A stretch of 22,064 nt of DNA from a virus: positions 1 through 22,064 of IMG/VR virus record IMGVR_UViG_3300019776_000608. One strand, written 5' to 3'. A program made the position numbers and the translations under genes. A model generated the notes under the pieces. That model ran no database searches. It saw nothing but the letters and a program-made list of their open reading frames with translations, and was not told where the DNA came from. Position 1 is the first letter of the stretch. The number at the start of each line of letters is the position of its first letter. Positions 1-8,126 of the stretch are shown piece after piece.

Positions 1-53
1 CGAGCACCACCGAAGGTAAGCTGGCTTCTGATGTCGTTAATGCTGAAAGCCAT
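1..53 (-). CDS. 19: Tail tube protein gp19, N-terminal fragment
   Basis: Only the first 17 codons lie in the window; the gene continues past the left edge. The ATG at 53-51 opens a peptide reading MAFSINDIRSQLTFGGA, which matches the usual start of T4-like tail tube proteins (MAFS.NDIRS.L.FGGAR style). A strong ribosome binding site (AGGAGG on the minus strand, about 59-64) sits just ahead, and the gene follows the tail sheath gene by 12 bases, the same 18-19 order as in T4. Gp19 polymerises into the inner tube of the contractile tail through which DNA passes. The identification rests on a short stretch plus gene order, both of which agree. Confidence 0.85.
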   Translation of the reverse strand, partial: MAFSINDIRSQLTFGGA

Positions 54-65
54 TATTCCCTCCTA

Positions 66-2174
66 TTAGAACCTGCCGACGACTTCTTCAAACTGTACGC
101 CCGTCCTCACAGCCACGAAGTTGAGCTGAATGAAGTTGATGGAGCGAGCAGGCTTGATGTAGATGTCGCCAATGAACTCGTTTCGGTCAATGACCTCAGG
201 GGTGTTGTTGGTCGTGTCGCAGACCACCTTGAAGTCATAGATACCGCGCCTTCCCTGCACGTCGCGAAGGAACGGCTCAACCAGGTTCTTGAAGGTCGCC
301 CTGGTGAACTCGTCGTTGAACTCGAACAGGGTGAACTTAGCAGAGGTCGCGATGGACTTCTCAAGAACGATGAAGAGACGGCGGACGTTGATCCTGTCGA
401 AAGCCGACGGCTTGGCAAGGAGCGTCTTGTCTCCGTAGAGGACGGTGCCTTGGCCAGGGAAGGTAACGACTGGGTTGATGCCCTTCTTGTAGAGCACGTC
501 GCGATCCGACTTGTCTGGGTTGTAGGCCAGACGAACGACGTTCTTGATCTGACCGCGGTTGAAGCCGGCCGGTGAGAACCAAGGATCGCGAAGGTCGTCG
601 GTACGAACGCAGAGACCGGCAGTGTCGCCGTTCAGAGGTACGTAGCGATACTTGTCGTTGTAGCGGTCGTACATGTACTTGTAGCCGCTGTCGAGAACCG
701 CGTATGAGGTCGAGCGAAGTCCGTCGCGGAACGCCACGATGGCCTCTGCCTCTTCCCCTGGGTTGTTGACCACGTCAGCGACGTCCGGTGAGACGAAGAC
801 CACGCAGTCGCGACGGTACTCAGCGATGTTGTCGATGAGGTAGTTCGCCAGCTGCTCGCCGTTGGTTCCACCCGAAGCCTTACCGGCGAGAACGAGACTG
901 ATGTCGACGTCCTCAGCAGACTTGAACTGGTCGTAGGCGTTGGCCAGAGCCGAGATGGTGATGGCAGTCTCAGAGACTCCGTCAGTACCACCGCTCATCA
1001 CTGCACTGAGAGGAGTGATGTTGGTAGCAGCAGTCAGAGAAGCCGCGAGGCCGGTAGCTGCGCCAGACCTGTTGGAACCGGCGTAGAGATACCTTGATCC
1101 GCTCTTGAGAACTTCCTTGTAGTACAGAGTTCCACCCTGCTCCGACTTAGCGTCAGTAGCGCGAGAGAGACCTTCCCACACCTCAAGGATCGTGCCCTTG
1201 ACTCCAGTCCACTTGCCGTCGTTGTCGACGACCACCACGTGCATCTCGTCCTTGACGGTGCTGGTGGTGTTGTTCTGAATGAAGGCCGACTGTCCTGGAG
1301 GGGCGTCGACGGTGTTGTAGAACTCCCAGTAGCGGATGAAGTTGTCCGCCATGGTGACGTCGCCAGAAAGACTGAAGATGTTCTCACACTGAATGGTACC
1401 GACGATCGCCGAGGCGTTCGAGGTAGGAACCGTGTTAAGAGCCTTGATCTTCATGTCCTGGAATCCAACCGAAGAGTTACCGATGCGGATGTAGTCACCC
1501 ACGGTAAGCTTGGTCAGAAGGCTCTGGTAGTCGGTGTTAGCAGAAGCTGCGCTCGGAGTAGTGTTCGCGTTAACGATCGTGATCTCGAGGTTAGCGCTTC
1601 CAACCGTCGCGTCTACTGTGAGAGTATTGTTGGCGTCAGCGAAGATGCCGTTGGCTACTGGAACCGTGCCGTCGCCGGCAGCAGTTGAGTCACCCACGAC
1701 TGTCTGAGCAGAGGTAGCGATACCAGCTATGATGCTGTGGTAGGCAGCCTCGGTATCGACGACAGAGATCTTCAGAGAGTTACCGAGGGCACCGGCATAC
1801 TTAGCGTAGTAGGTGACGTTGGCGTCTGGAGTGAAAGTCTCGAAAGCGACCTTGTTCTTGATCTGTACCGACACCGCGGTACCGGCAGTGTTTGCTCTGG
1901 CGTTGTAGGCGTTTGAAGCCGCTGCGCGAGATACATACAGCTTGTTGCCGTAGGCTAGGAACGAGGCAGCCGTGAAGAAGGTCTCGTAGTTGTCGTCGTT
2001 CGGCTTGCCGTACGAGCGGACGAGCTCATCCTCGTTGCTGATTAGTTGGCGGTCTTCGATTGGACCCCAGCGAAAGACACCGGCAATACCACCCTCAGTG
2101 GTAGATACGGCAGGTACGATCGTAGTAAGGTCAATCTCAGAGACATTTACGCCCGGTGAAACCTGAAATGGCAT
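66..2174 (-). CDS. 18: Contractile tail sheath protein gp18
   Basis: This 702-residue protein is the tail sheath subunit, which forms the contractile outer cylinder around the tail tube. It starts with the typical sheath N-terminus (PGVNVSEIDLTT near residues 7-18, then a G.AG.F.WGP stretch). It ends with the conserved C-terminal domain (VRRLFIVLEKSI, F.FND..TRA.F, then VEPFLRDVQGRRGIYDFKV). T4 gp18 is 659 residues, so the length is ordinary. The start at 2174 is supported by AGGAG at 2185-2181, six bases upstream. The gene lies between the terminase and tail tube genes as in T4. A T4-type late promoter box lies about 50 bases upstream. The central part (about residues 100-400) is Ala/Thr/Ser/Asn-rich and probably holds the surface-exposed protrusion domains, which vary between phages. 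Confidence 0.95.
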   Translation of the reverse strand: MPFQVSPGVNVSEIDLTTIVPAVSTTEGGIAGVFRWGPIEDRQLISNEDELVRSYGKPNDDNYETFFTAASFLAYGNKLYVSRAAASNAYNARANTAGTAVSVQIKNKVAFETFTPDANVTYYAKYAGALGNSLKISVVDTEAAYHSIIAGIATSAQTVVGDSTAAGDGTVPVANGIFADANNTLTVDATVGSANLEITIVNANTTPSAASANTDYQSLLTKLTVGDYIRIGNSSVGFQDMKIKALNTVPTSNASAIVGTIQCENIFSLSGDVTMADNFIRYWEFYNTVDAPPGQSAFIQNNTTSTVKDEMHVVVVDNDGKWTGVKGTILEVWEGLSRATDAKSEQGGTLYYKEVLKSGSRYLYAGSNRSGAATGLAASLTAATNITPLSAVMSGGTDGVSETAITISALANAYDQFKSAEDVDISLVLAGKASGGTNGEQLANYLIDNIAEYRRDCVVFVSPDVADVVNNPGEEAEAIVAFRDGLRSTSYAVLDSGYKYMYDRYNDKYRYVPLNGDTAGLCVRTDDLRDPWFSPAGFNRGQIKNVVRLAYNPDKSDRDVLYKKGINPVVTFPGQGTVLYGDKTLLAKPSAFDRINVRRLFIVLEKSIATSAKFTLFEFNDEFTRATFKNLVEPFLRDVQGRRGIYDFKVVCDTTNNTPEVIDRNEFIGDIYIKPARSINFIQLNFVAVRTGVQFEEVVGRF

Positions 2175-2224
2175 TGTGATCTCCTCTTATGATAAGAACG
2201 TTTTCAATTCTTTTCTTACTTGTT

Positions 2225-2232
2225 TATTTATC
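2225..2232 (-). promoter_or_regulatory. T4-type late promoter box for the tail sheath gene
   Basis: The minus strand reads GATAAATA here, one base from the T4 late consensus TATAAATA. It sits in the 69-base gap between the terminase stop (2244) and the sheath start (2174). A start site about 6 bases downstream would give a leader of roughly 45 bases containing the AGGAG site. T4-like phages recognise such boxes with the gp55-type sigma factor and the sliding clamp. The call is by motif and position only. Confidence 0.6.
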
Positions 2233-2243
2233 AATTGGTAGAA

Positions 2244-3869
2244 TTATAGGAGGAGATCTCTCTCGAAGCTATTAGAGTTGATGATTCTGTATCCATCCTC
2301 TTCTTGGTAGTCATCCCTACCGTCGTCGATCATTCCAAACGGTGTCAGTTGTTCCTCTATAAATCTCTCATTGTCAAGGGCTATATGCTTCCTGTAGTCT
2401 AAGTTAGTCAGATCCCTGAAGTACTGCTGGTTGGCCAGCCACGAGAACAGGACCAGACACATGACCAAGTCGTCGTGCTTCCCCTCCTCAGCCTGGAACG
2501 AGGAGTTTACCGCTATGAACGAGGCCAGCTCCTGTATGGTGTCGTAGTCCGGTATGAAGAGCTTATCGTTCTCAACCAGAGACTTGAAGTTAGAGCATCC
2601 TACCTTCTTGACTGTGGTAGTGGTCTTTACCCCTAGGCGGGTCTTCCTTCCACCCTCAGAGTTGGCCCTCACGCCTACCTTTGGGTTAGGCTGGGTCATG
2701 ACCACGTTCTCGTACTCGAACTCCATATAGAGCATGTCGACGATCTGCTGACCGTTGTCGTTGACCTCTACCAGGACGTAGGCGTCGTTGTAGTGTCGAC
2801 ATGTATTTATGATGAGCGTCGGAAACAGCACCGGCTCCATCATGTTGTCCCTGAACTTGGCCACCATCTCGTATGGAAACTCAGTAACGTCTACTATCAC
2901 GAAGGCCGAGTAGTCTAGACCTACTCCTCGACTGGTGTCGGCGGCGCAGATGTAGATGTGGTCCTTCTTCGCCCTCTCGTATATGTCCAGTCCGTTCTTT
3001 GACTCGATGGGTGGGTAGAACGCCATCTTAGACAGGTAAGATCCAGAGATGAGAGTGTTGGTGGATCCTAGGAACTCGCACTCGAACTCTTGCTTGAACT
3101 GCTGCTCGCTGGTGTTCCTGATCATCTCGTCACGCCAGGCCTCGTCACGACCCGGAACGTCTGACCAGTGGACGTCGACTCTCACGTAGGTATTTCTGTC
3201 GTGCTCCGAGTCGACCCACAGCTTGTGGAACAGGTCCATACCGTTAGGCGTAGAGGTGATCACCACCTTACTGGTCTGACCGGACGAGATAGTAGGAAAG
3301 GTCGAGGCGAAGAACTGGTCCTGAATGTTCCTAGGAACGAACGCGAACTCGTCGAGGTACACCATGTTGTAGGACTGTCCGCGGATGGCGCTCGATGATG
3401 TGGACGAAGCCATGATCTTCGAGCCGTTCTCGAGGACGATGTTGCTCTTGTTCCACTCGATGATGCCCTGCTGCAGCCACTTAGGCAGCCACTCGTAAGC
3501 CAGCTGGACGCGACCTAGGATCTCCCTAGACTGCTTCTCCTTGTTGGCCAGGACTGCGATGCTGTAGTTCTCATTGAACAGGACGTACCAGAGAAGTAGA
3601 CCGACTACTCCGGTGGTCTTACCGACCTGACGAGGCATCTTACAGATGGTGAACCTGTTGTTCACTATCTGCTTGAACATGGTCTTCTGATACTCGTAGG
3701 GAACGAACGGAATCAGACCCTTGTCGACGCTGACTATCTTGACGTAGTTCTCGCAGAAGTAGACCGGATCTTGGGAGCACTTGATGAACTCCTCGATCTG
3801 TTCCTTCTTGAAGTCTATGACGACTCCGGCGCGCTTTAGGTTGTTATTACCAAGGTAGATGTCACTCAT
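2244..3869 (-). CDS. 17: Terminase large subunit gp17 (packaging ATPase/nuclease)
   Basis: This 541-residue protein is the DNA packaging motor and headful nuclease. The N-terminal ATPase has Walker A (MPRQVGKTT, residues 78-86), Walker B with the catalytic carboxylate (MVYLDEFAF, 169-177) and the coupling motif TSTPNG (205-210). The C-terminal RNase H-like nuclease shows the expected acidic residues: D311 in AADTSRG, E368 in VLVEVNDNG, and D466/D467 in GKHDDLVM. T4 gp17 is 610 residues, so this is a slightly short but complete version. The start codon overlaps the end of the small subunit gene by 8 bases (ATGAGTGA), which suggests coupled translation. It follows gp16 and precedes gp18 as in T4. 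Confidence 0.96.
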   Translation of the reverse strand: MSDIYLGNNNLKRAGVVIDFKKEQIEEFIKCSQDPVYFCENYVKIVSVDKGLIPFVPYEYQKTMFKQIVNNRFTICKMPRQVGKTTGVVGLLLWYVLFNENYSIAVLANKEKQSREILGRVQLAYEWLPKWLQQGIIEWNKSNIVLENGSKIMASSTSSSAIRGQSYNMVYLDEFAFVPRNIQDQFFASTFPTISSGQTSKVVITSTPNGMDLFHKLWVDSEHDRNTYVRVDVHWSDVPGRDEAWRDEMIRNTSEQQFKQEFECEFLGSTNTLISGSYLSKMAFYPPIESKNGLDIYERAKKDHIYICAADTSRGVGLDYSAFVIVDVTEFPYEMVAKFRDNMMEPVLFPTLIINTCRHYNDAYVLVEVNDNGQQIVDMLYMEFEYENVVMTQPNPKVGVRANSEGGRKTRLGVKTTTTVKKVGCSNFKSLVENDKLFIPDYDTIQELASFIAVNSSFQAEEGKHDDLVMCLVLFSWLANQQYFRDLTNLDYRKHIALDNERFIEEQLTPFGMIDDGRDDYQEEDGYRIINSNSFERDLLL

Positions 3870-4239
3870 TCGCCTTCGCCTTGAGCATCTTCAGAAGCTC
3901 AGTGGAGTTTCCGACGAACAGGTTGTTGTTGACGGTAGACGGACCGTCTGACTGCTTCTCGTCCTTGAGCTTCTTCTTCTGGGCAGCCAGCTCGAGAAGC
4001 TTCTTGTTAGCGTCGGTGATCTGACCGATGAGGGTCGACACTACCTCGTAAGCCCTAGGAGACTCGCTCTGCTGGGCTATGTCGATGATGTCCTCTAGCG
4101 CAGAGGCGCCGCGGTGGATGACGTCCCTCAGGTTCTTCCTGGCGAAGTCGTAGTCGTCGTCGATGTGGTCGACCGGGATCGGCTCTTCGACCTCCATTGG
4201 CGTCATGTTAAGAGAGTTAGCGATTACGTCACGCGACAT
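3862..4239 (-). CDS. 16: Terminase small subunit gp16
   Basis: This 125-residue protein sits directly before the large terminase and matches the T4 gp16 type small subunit, which recognises viral DNA and stimulates gp17. A central region (about residues 30-95) contains FARKNLRDVIHRGASALEDI, then SPRAYEVVSTLI and a Lys-rich helix, the helical core that oligomerises into rings. The C-terminus (NNNLFVGNSTELLKML) resembles tails seen in relatives. It is shorter than T4 gp16 (164 residues). The start is backed by GGAGGAG about 5 bases upstream. It overlaps gp15 by 11 bases and gp17 by 8 bases, so the three are probably co-translated. Confidence 0.9.
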   Translation of the reverse strand: MSRDVIANSLNMTPMEVEEPIPVDHIDDDYDFARKNLRDVIHRGASALEDIIDIAQQSESPRAYEVVSTLIGQITDANKKLLELAAQKKKLKDEKQSDGPSTVNNNLFVGNSTELLKMLKAKANE

Positions 4240-5074
4240 TCGGCTCCTCCGTGGTCACGATATAGTCATAGTCATCAGTCTCGTCGATGAGAAGCGGGTC
4301 TATGCTGTCTGCAAGTATAGTCGTAGGTTGACCGTTGGCGGTCAGTCCTGGCTGAGCAGTCACTCTCTGACTAAACTGGGACGGTGGGTCGTTCTGTATG
4401 TCTGCCTGTATGCTTGCGTCGGTGTACACAGGAACCTGAGCGATCTTGATAACTTTCTCTTGAATCACTGGTCCAAAGAACATAGCCTTCATGGTGAAGT
4501 CTAGGACGTAAGTCAGACTCCTCCTAGACAGGAAGTCAGAGTCGTAGGTGTCGTCAAGAGACACTGAGTTAAGAACTACCGGTATGTCAAGCTTCAAGTC
4601 CGGGAAGTCGTCAAGCAGCTTAGCAGTGACGCTGAACTCCGGCCTGAAGTAAGGGAGGATCTGCTCGATTATCTTGGCCCCGTCCTCGTTTGACTTGACC
4701 ATCACCGACAGCTGAAAGTTGATGTCGTACGGCGACGGGTTCAAGACGTTCGAGTACTGCGTCTCGTCGTCGGCGAAGATCTTTGACTTGAACTTTCCAG
4801 CCCTAGAGATAGCCCTGTTAGGAGCGTAGTTGATGCCGGTGATTTCGAAGCCCATCCTAGGCAGCCTGATAGACACCGGCCTGTCAATCCGCGGGTCCTC
4901 GGTGACGCGGGCCAGAAACTTCTCTCTCGGACCGTACGCTATCGGCACTTTCATCTTCTGAGTGTTGCCACCACCGGCCGTGTCCTGCCTGAATATGTAG
5001 ATGTCGTTGAAGAGAGTGCCAAACAGAATGACGTACTTCCTAGTCAGACCGTGGTAGTAGTTGTGTCCAAGCAT
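4229..5074 (-). CDS. 15: Tail completion / sheath terminator protein gp15
   Basis: This 281-residue protein corresponds to T4 gp15 (272 residues), a ring that caps the finished tail and joins it to the neck. Visible similarities include the N-terminus with YY.GL.RKY..LFG.LF..I.I.R, the segment PIAYGPREKFLARV, the central NPSPYDINFQLSVMVKSNED, then IVEQILPYF-like IIEQILPYFRPEFSVT, and LSRRSLTYVLDF. All follow the order seen in T4 gp15. The start codon shares one base with the gp14 stop (TAATG), and a GGGAGG site lies inside the end of gp14. The last 60 residues are acidic and look flexible. Order gp14-gp15-gp16 is as in T4. Confidence 0.92.
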   Translation of the reverse strand: MLGHNYYHGLTRKYVILFGTLFNDIYIFRQDTAGGGNTQKMKVPIAYGPREKFLARVTEDPRIDRPVSIRLPRMGFEITGINYAPNRAISRAGKFKSKIFADDETQYSNVLNPSPYDINFQLSVMVKSNEDGAKIIEQILPYFRPEFSVTAKLLDDFPDLKLDIPVVLNSVSLDDTYDSDFLSRRSLTYVLDFTMKAMFFGPVIQEKVIKIAQVPVYTDASIQADIQNDPPSQFSQRVTAQPGLTANGQPTTILADSIDPLLIDETDDYDYIVTTEEPNVA

Positions 5075-5805
5075 TAGTATATTCCTCCCTCACTGAACGG
5101 GTCTCTCTCAGTGAAGTCAAGTATGTTGTTGCCGTCGGTCTGGAACTCGTCGTTCTGCGCTCCGAGGTCAAGGACGTCGATAGACTCTTCTATCTCGTTG
5201 AGGTCGATGAGGTCACCGGCCTCGGTGGTGATCTTGTACAGAGCGTTCTCCGTCACGAGGTTGAGAAGGACGTCAGTCCTGAAAGCGTTGCCTCTGTCGT
5301 CGATGTCAGGAACTCCGGTGTTGAACACCTCGTTGGAGTACTCAAACTTCTCGAGGTAGAGGTCCCACATCTGAAGCGCGCCGAGCTGGTAGAAGACCGA
5401 CTTGTCCTCGACGAACCTAATACTGAACAGGTCGTGCGTCATAGGCAGATAGATGACGTCTCCTTCTCGCGGCCTGACGTAGTCAAACTGCTTCCCGACG
5501 TCCTGCTCCCAAGACCTGCGAGCCACGCTGAGAGTGAGCTCCTCTCGGATCTCGAGACCGAACTTCGACATGAAGTCACCCTCGCCCTCGAACCCCTGAG
5601 TGTTCTTTATGTAAGCCTCGAGCATGGCGTAGTCCTCGAGCACGTAGTACTCAGGCTCGCGCATGACGCCGTCGACGTTGACGTTCCTTCTAGGCATGTA
5701 GTATATGTCAGTGCCGTAGATCTTTATGCTCTCGACGATCAGGTCCTCGAGCAGGCTCTGCTCAGCCCAGTTGTTGTAGTTGTTGAAGAACGTCGAGGTG
5801 ACCAT
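5074..5805 (-). CDS. 14: Neck protein gp14
   Basis: This 243-residue protein fits T4 gp14 (256 residues), part of the neck that closes the portal after packaging and receives the tail. The N-terminus TSTFFNNYNNWAEQSLLEDL, the YYMPR segment (residues 36-40) and REGDVIYLP (about 113-121), followed by F.IRFVE, are features I associate with this family. The C-terminal third is acidic (DLNEIEESIDVLD, then DFTERDPFSEGGIY). It starts 5 bases after the gp13 stop and ends by sharing a base with the gp15 start. I rely on both motif likeness and the conserved gene order. Confidence 0.9.
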   Translation of the reverse strand: MVTSTFFNNYNNWAEQSLLEDLIVESIKIYGTDIYYMPRRNVNVDGVMREPEYYVLEDYAMLEAYIKNTQGFEGEGDFMSKFGLEIREELTLSVARRSWEQDVGKQFDYVRPREGDVIYLPMTHDLFSIRFVEDKSVFYQLGALQMWDLYLEKFEYSNEVFNTGVPDIDDRGNAFRTDVLLNLVTENALYKITTEAGDLIDLNEIEESIDVLDLGAQNDEFQTDGNNILDFTERDPFSEGGIY

Positions 5806-5810
5806 CAGTC

Positions 5811-6548
5811 TTAGCCTATCATGTCAGAGACTGGAAGCGAGTAGTCTAGAAGCTCGGCCTCTATCTTAGCGACTGCAGCCTCAGCGTCGTCGTAGATCTT
5901 CTCGCCGTTGAAAGTCACGCCGCCCGGTAGGACCATGCCGCTGAACTTGATGAGGTTAGTTCCCCACTGTCTCTTGATGAGGGCCGCGGCGTACTTCTGA
6001 AGCCAGGTGTCTTTCCAGACGTTGGTGAACTCTGTCGGATCCACGATCTGGTAGCACTCGGCCACTATGTACTCGCCCTCCTCGACCTTACCCCAGTCCA
6101 TGTCGATATGGAGCCTGTTTCTGTGGCGGTTGTACCTCAGTGGCTGCTTTCCTACTAAGAGCTGCTCTAGGTGCTGGATATGCTGCATGGCCATGTAGTA
6201 CGGGACCATGCTGGTCGAGGTCAGAGTGTATAGGTCGTTAAGGGCTATCTGGTACCTGATATTGAACAGATTGTTGGTGCTCAGAGAGCTTCCGATGTCA
6301 AACAGGTTGACCACACCGATGATATTCTCAGGAATAGTTATGTACTGGTTGCTAATATCAGTTGACGTTAGCTGGTACTTGTAGTATAATTTTTCTGTAC
6401 CGTCGAAATGGTAATCCCAATACTTAGACAGGGCCTCGTCGATTCGGTCCTCAACCTGGTCGTCGTCGACGTTGATCTCGATGACTGGGTATCCGAGTCG
6501 ACGGAGGCAGTTGAGCTTGAACTCTTCTCTAGTGGTAGGAACGGCCAT
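5811..6548 (-). CDS. 13: Neck protein gp13
   Basis: This 245-residue protein matches gp13, the neck protein that binds the portal side of the head completion complex. The N-terminus (MAVPTTREEFK, then RRLGYPVIEINVDDDQVEDR, IDEAL and YWDYHFDGTEK) is the form I recall from marine T4-like phages. T4 gp13 itself is longer (309 residues). The segments ITIPENIIGVVNLF and VPYYMAMQHI also fit. The ATG is preceded by GAGG about 7 bases upstream. A perfect T4 late box lies about 38 bases upstream, so this gene probably heads the packaging/tail operon. It is the first minus-strand gene after the divergent sugar cassette. Confidence 0.9.
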   Translation of the reverse strand: MAVPTTREEFKLNCLRRLGYPVIEINVDDDQVEDRIDEALSKYWDYHFDGTEKLYYKYQLTSTDISNQYITIPENIIGVVNLFDIGSSLSTNNLFNIRYQIALNDLYTLTSTSMVPYYMAMQHIQHLEQLLVGKQPLRYNRHRNRLHIDMDWGKVEEGEYIVAECYQIVDPTEFTNVWKDTWLQKYAAALIKRQWGTNLIKFSGMVLPGGVTFNGEKIYDDAEAAVAKIEAELLDYSLPVSDMIG

Positions 6549-6568
6549 CTGAGCCTCTTCTGTAAAGC

Positions 6569-6576
6569 GATAAATA
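6569..6576 (+). promoter_or_regulatory. Late-type promoter box for the sugar cassette
   Basis: The plus strand reads GATAAATA, one base from the T4 late core and the same variant seen ahead of the sheath gene. The next plus-strand start codon is 28 bases away at 6605, leaving a leader of about 20 bases that holds an AAGGTGAG ribosome binding site. If functional, the sugar genes would be expressed late, together with structural genes. Confidence 0.55.
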
Positions 6577-6585
6577 GATCCATGG

Positions 6586-6593
6586 TATTTATA
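6586..6593 (-). promoter_or_regulatory. T4 late promoter box for the gp13 operon
   Basis: The minus strand reads TATAAATA, an exact match to the T4 late promoter core. It is followed by about 37 bases to the gp13 ATG. Expected transcription start is near 6580. It almost abuts a plus-strand box (6569-6576), so the two diverge from the same short region. By position, it should drive gp13 through gp17 as one overlapping gene string. Confidence 0.75.
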
Positions 6594-6604
6594 AGGTGAG
6601 CGAC

Positions 6605-7774
6605 ATGAATGTACTAGTGATCGGAGACGCCATAATGGACAAGTACGTCTACTGTGGCACCGAGAGGGTATCCGCCGAGGCTCCTATCCCAATCTTCTAT
6701 CAGATCAAAGAGACCACCTCGCCGGGCGGGGTCTACAACGTCTATGAGAACCTCAAGGCTCTGGGGTGTAGGCCCGACATCATGACGGGTAGCACCTCGT
6801 TCAAGACTCGGTACGTCTGCGACAACAAGATAGTCTTCAGGTGCGACGACGACGCCACCGACAGTCACCCGACCAGCTCCTTCAAGTCTGACAAGCACTA
6901 CGACTACGTCGTCCTGGTCGACTACCTGAAGGGCACGATCACTTCAATAGAAGACCTCATCGAGTACTACAGCGAGAGAGGGAGTCGCGTCGTCGTAGAC
7001 ACCAAGGGAGCCTTACAGGAGTGCTCAGGTGCCTGGATGGTCAAGATGAACAAGCAGGAACTCAAGAAGAGCGGAGTCGAGGGCTATGAGGCGATCGACG
7101 TCTTAAAGTATTATGACATCAAGAATCTAATAATTACGGCTGGATCAGACGGCATATACACCTACAGCAAGGACGGGACGGTCGGTCGCTTTTTCACCGA
7201 GAGAGTAGAGGTAGCAGACGTCACCGGTGCTGGAGACGTGGTAACCGCTGGTATAGTGTCAGCTCTAGCAGAGGGTAGAGACCTAGCGACCGCGGTGCAT
7301 CAGGCCGCCGCGCTGGCCACGATATCAGTCACACGCTTCGGCACCTACAAGCTTACCGCAGAGGACATAGCCAAGGCCCGTCCTAAGGTGGTGTTCACCA
7401 ACGGCTGCTTCGACATCCTGCACAGAGGTCACATCGAGCTGCTCAAGGCGTCTCGCGAGATGGGAGACCGTCTGGTCGTAGGGATCAACAGCGACGACAG
7501 CGTTCGCAGGCTGAAGGGGATGTGTCGACCAATCAACGACCAGGAGTCTAGGAAGGCCGCTCTCGAGGCTATCAAGTGGGTTGATGAGGTGATCATCTTC
7601 GACGAGGACACACCGCTCGAGCTGATCAAGAGCGTACAACCGTCGATCATCACCAAGGGTGGTGACTACGAGGTCGCTACGGTGGTGGGCAACGAGCTGG
7701 CAGAGGTAAGAATCATTCCTCTGGTCGAGGGGTTCTCGACCACGGACATAGTGGAGAAGATACGAAATGAGTAA
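6605..7774 (+). CDS. hldE: HldE-like bifunctional heptose kinase/nucleotidyltransferase
   Basis: This 389-residue protein has two domains. Residues 1-250 are a PfkB-type sugar kinase: N-terminal VLVIGDAIMDKY, the PGG...N substrate/nucleotide motif (GG 41-42), DYLKG, and the catalytic VTGAGD motif (GAGD 208-211). Residues 260-389 are an adenylyltransferase with TNGCFDILHRGH (HxGH 273-276), KGGDY (351-355) and STTDI (378-382). This order is that of HldE, which phosphorylates D-glycero-D-manno-heptose 7-phosphate and later adenylates the 1-phosphate to ADP-heptose. E. coli HldE is 477 residues; here the kinase half is about 70 shorter. I chose ATG at 6605 because AAGGTGAG lies just before it; an in-frame GTG at 6596 is possible but falls inside that site. 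Its end overlaps the cupin gene by 8 bases. A different sugar substrate is possible. Confidence 0.9.
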   Translation: MNVLVIGDAIMDKYVYCGTERVSAEAPIPIFYQIKETTSPGGVYNVYENLKALGCRPDIMTGSTSFKTRYVCDNKIVFRCDDDATDSHPTSSFKSDKHYDYVVLVDYLKGTITSIEDLIEYYSERGSRVVVDTKGALQECSGAWMVKMNKQELKKSGVEGYEAIDVLKYYDIKNLIITAGSDGIYTYSKDGTVGRFFTERVEVADVTGAGDVVTAGIVSALAEGRDLATAVHQAAALATISVTRFGTYKLTAEDIAKARPKVVFTNGCFDILHRGHIELLKASREMGDRLVVGINSDDSVRRLKGMCRPINDQESRKAALEAIKWVDEVIIFDEDTPLELIKSVQPSIITKGGDYEVATVVGNELAEVRIIPLVEGFSTTDIVEKIRNE

Positions 7775-8126
7775 GCAGATAGTCGAGAAGGGCTGGGGAC
7801 GCGAGATCATATTCGCATCTAACGAGATGTACTGCGGCAAGCTTCTACAGTTCGACAAGACTGGATCTAAAGGAAGCATGCACTATCACATGAAGAAGGA
7901 CGAGACGTTCATGGTGGTTAGCGGATCGTTCATACTGAGGACGATCGACCAGAAGACAGCTCAGCTGAGCGAGCAGAAGATCGAGACGGGTCACGTCGTT
8001 CGCGTCATTCCAGGATTCGTTCACCAGCTAGAGGCGATCGAGGACGACTCACAGATCTTCGAGGTGTCGAGCCAAGACGACCCAGACGACAGCTATCGCG
8101 TGATGCCTGGAGACTCGCAGCGATGA
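7767..8126 (+). CDS. Small single-domain cupin, possible sugar-phosphate isomerase
   Basis: This 119-residue protein is one cupin barrel. It begins KGWGREIIF, like the C-terminal cupin of type II mannose-6-phosphate isomerases. Motif 1 carries likely metal ligands H39, H41 and E46 (MHYHMKKDETFMVVSG); motif 2 supplies H86 (PGFVHQLEA). The four ligands are all present, so a metal-dependent enzyme is plausible. It starts in ATGAGTAA overlapping the end of the hldE-like gene and overlaps the next gene by 4 bases (ATGA). Its place in a heptose-type operon suggests it isomerises or epimerises a sugar phosphate, perhaps standing in for GmhA, but that role is inference. Alternatives are a sugar-nucleotide epimerase or a binding protein. 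Confidence 0.75.
   Translation: MSKQIVEKGWGREIIFASNEMYCGKLLQFDKTGSKGSMHYHMKKDETFMVVSGSFILRTIDQKTAQLSEQKIETGHVVRVIPGFVHQLEAIEDDSQIFEVSSQDDPDDSYRVMPGDSQR

Noticed and set aside
1239-1688. A 149-codon plus-strand frame, and several similar plus-strand frames opposite gp13-gp18
   Set aside because: They mirror the codon structure of clearly identified minus-strand genes, lack ribosome sites and resemble no family.
2186-2196. An 11-base palindrome in the sheath leader (cttatgataag)
   Set aside because: The stem is only five A/T-rich pairs with a one-base centre and no T run, too weak to call a terminator or operator.
2804-2811. A CATAAATA late-like box on the minus strand inside the terminase gene
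   Set aside because: It is deep in coding sequence, has a C at the first position unlike the other sites, and no gene starts within 600 bases downstream.
6368-6583. A 71-codon minus-strand frame starting near the promoter region
   Set aside because: It lies out of frame inside gp13, has low-complexity Thr/Ser content typical of a shifted frame, and its start sits at the predicted transcription start of gp13.
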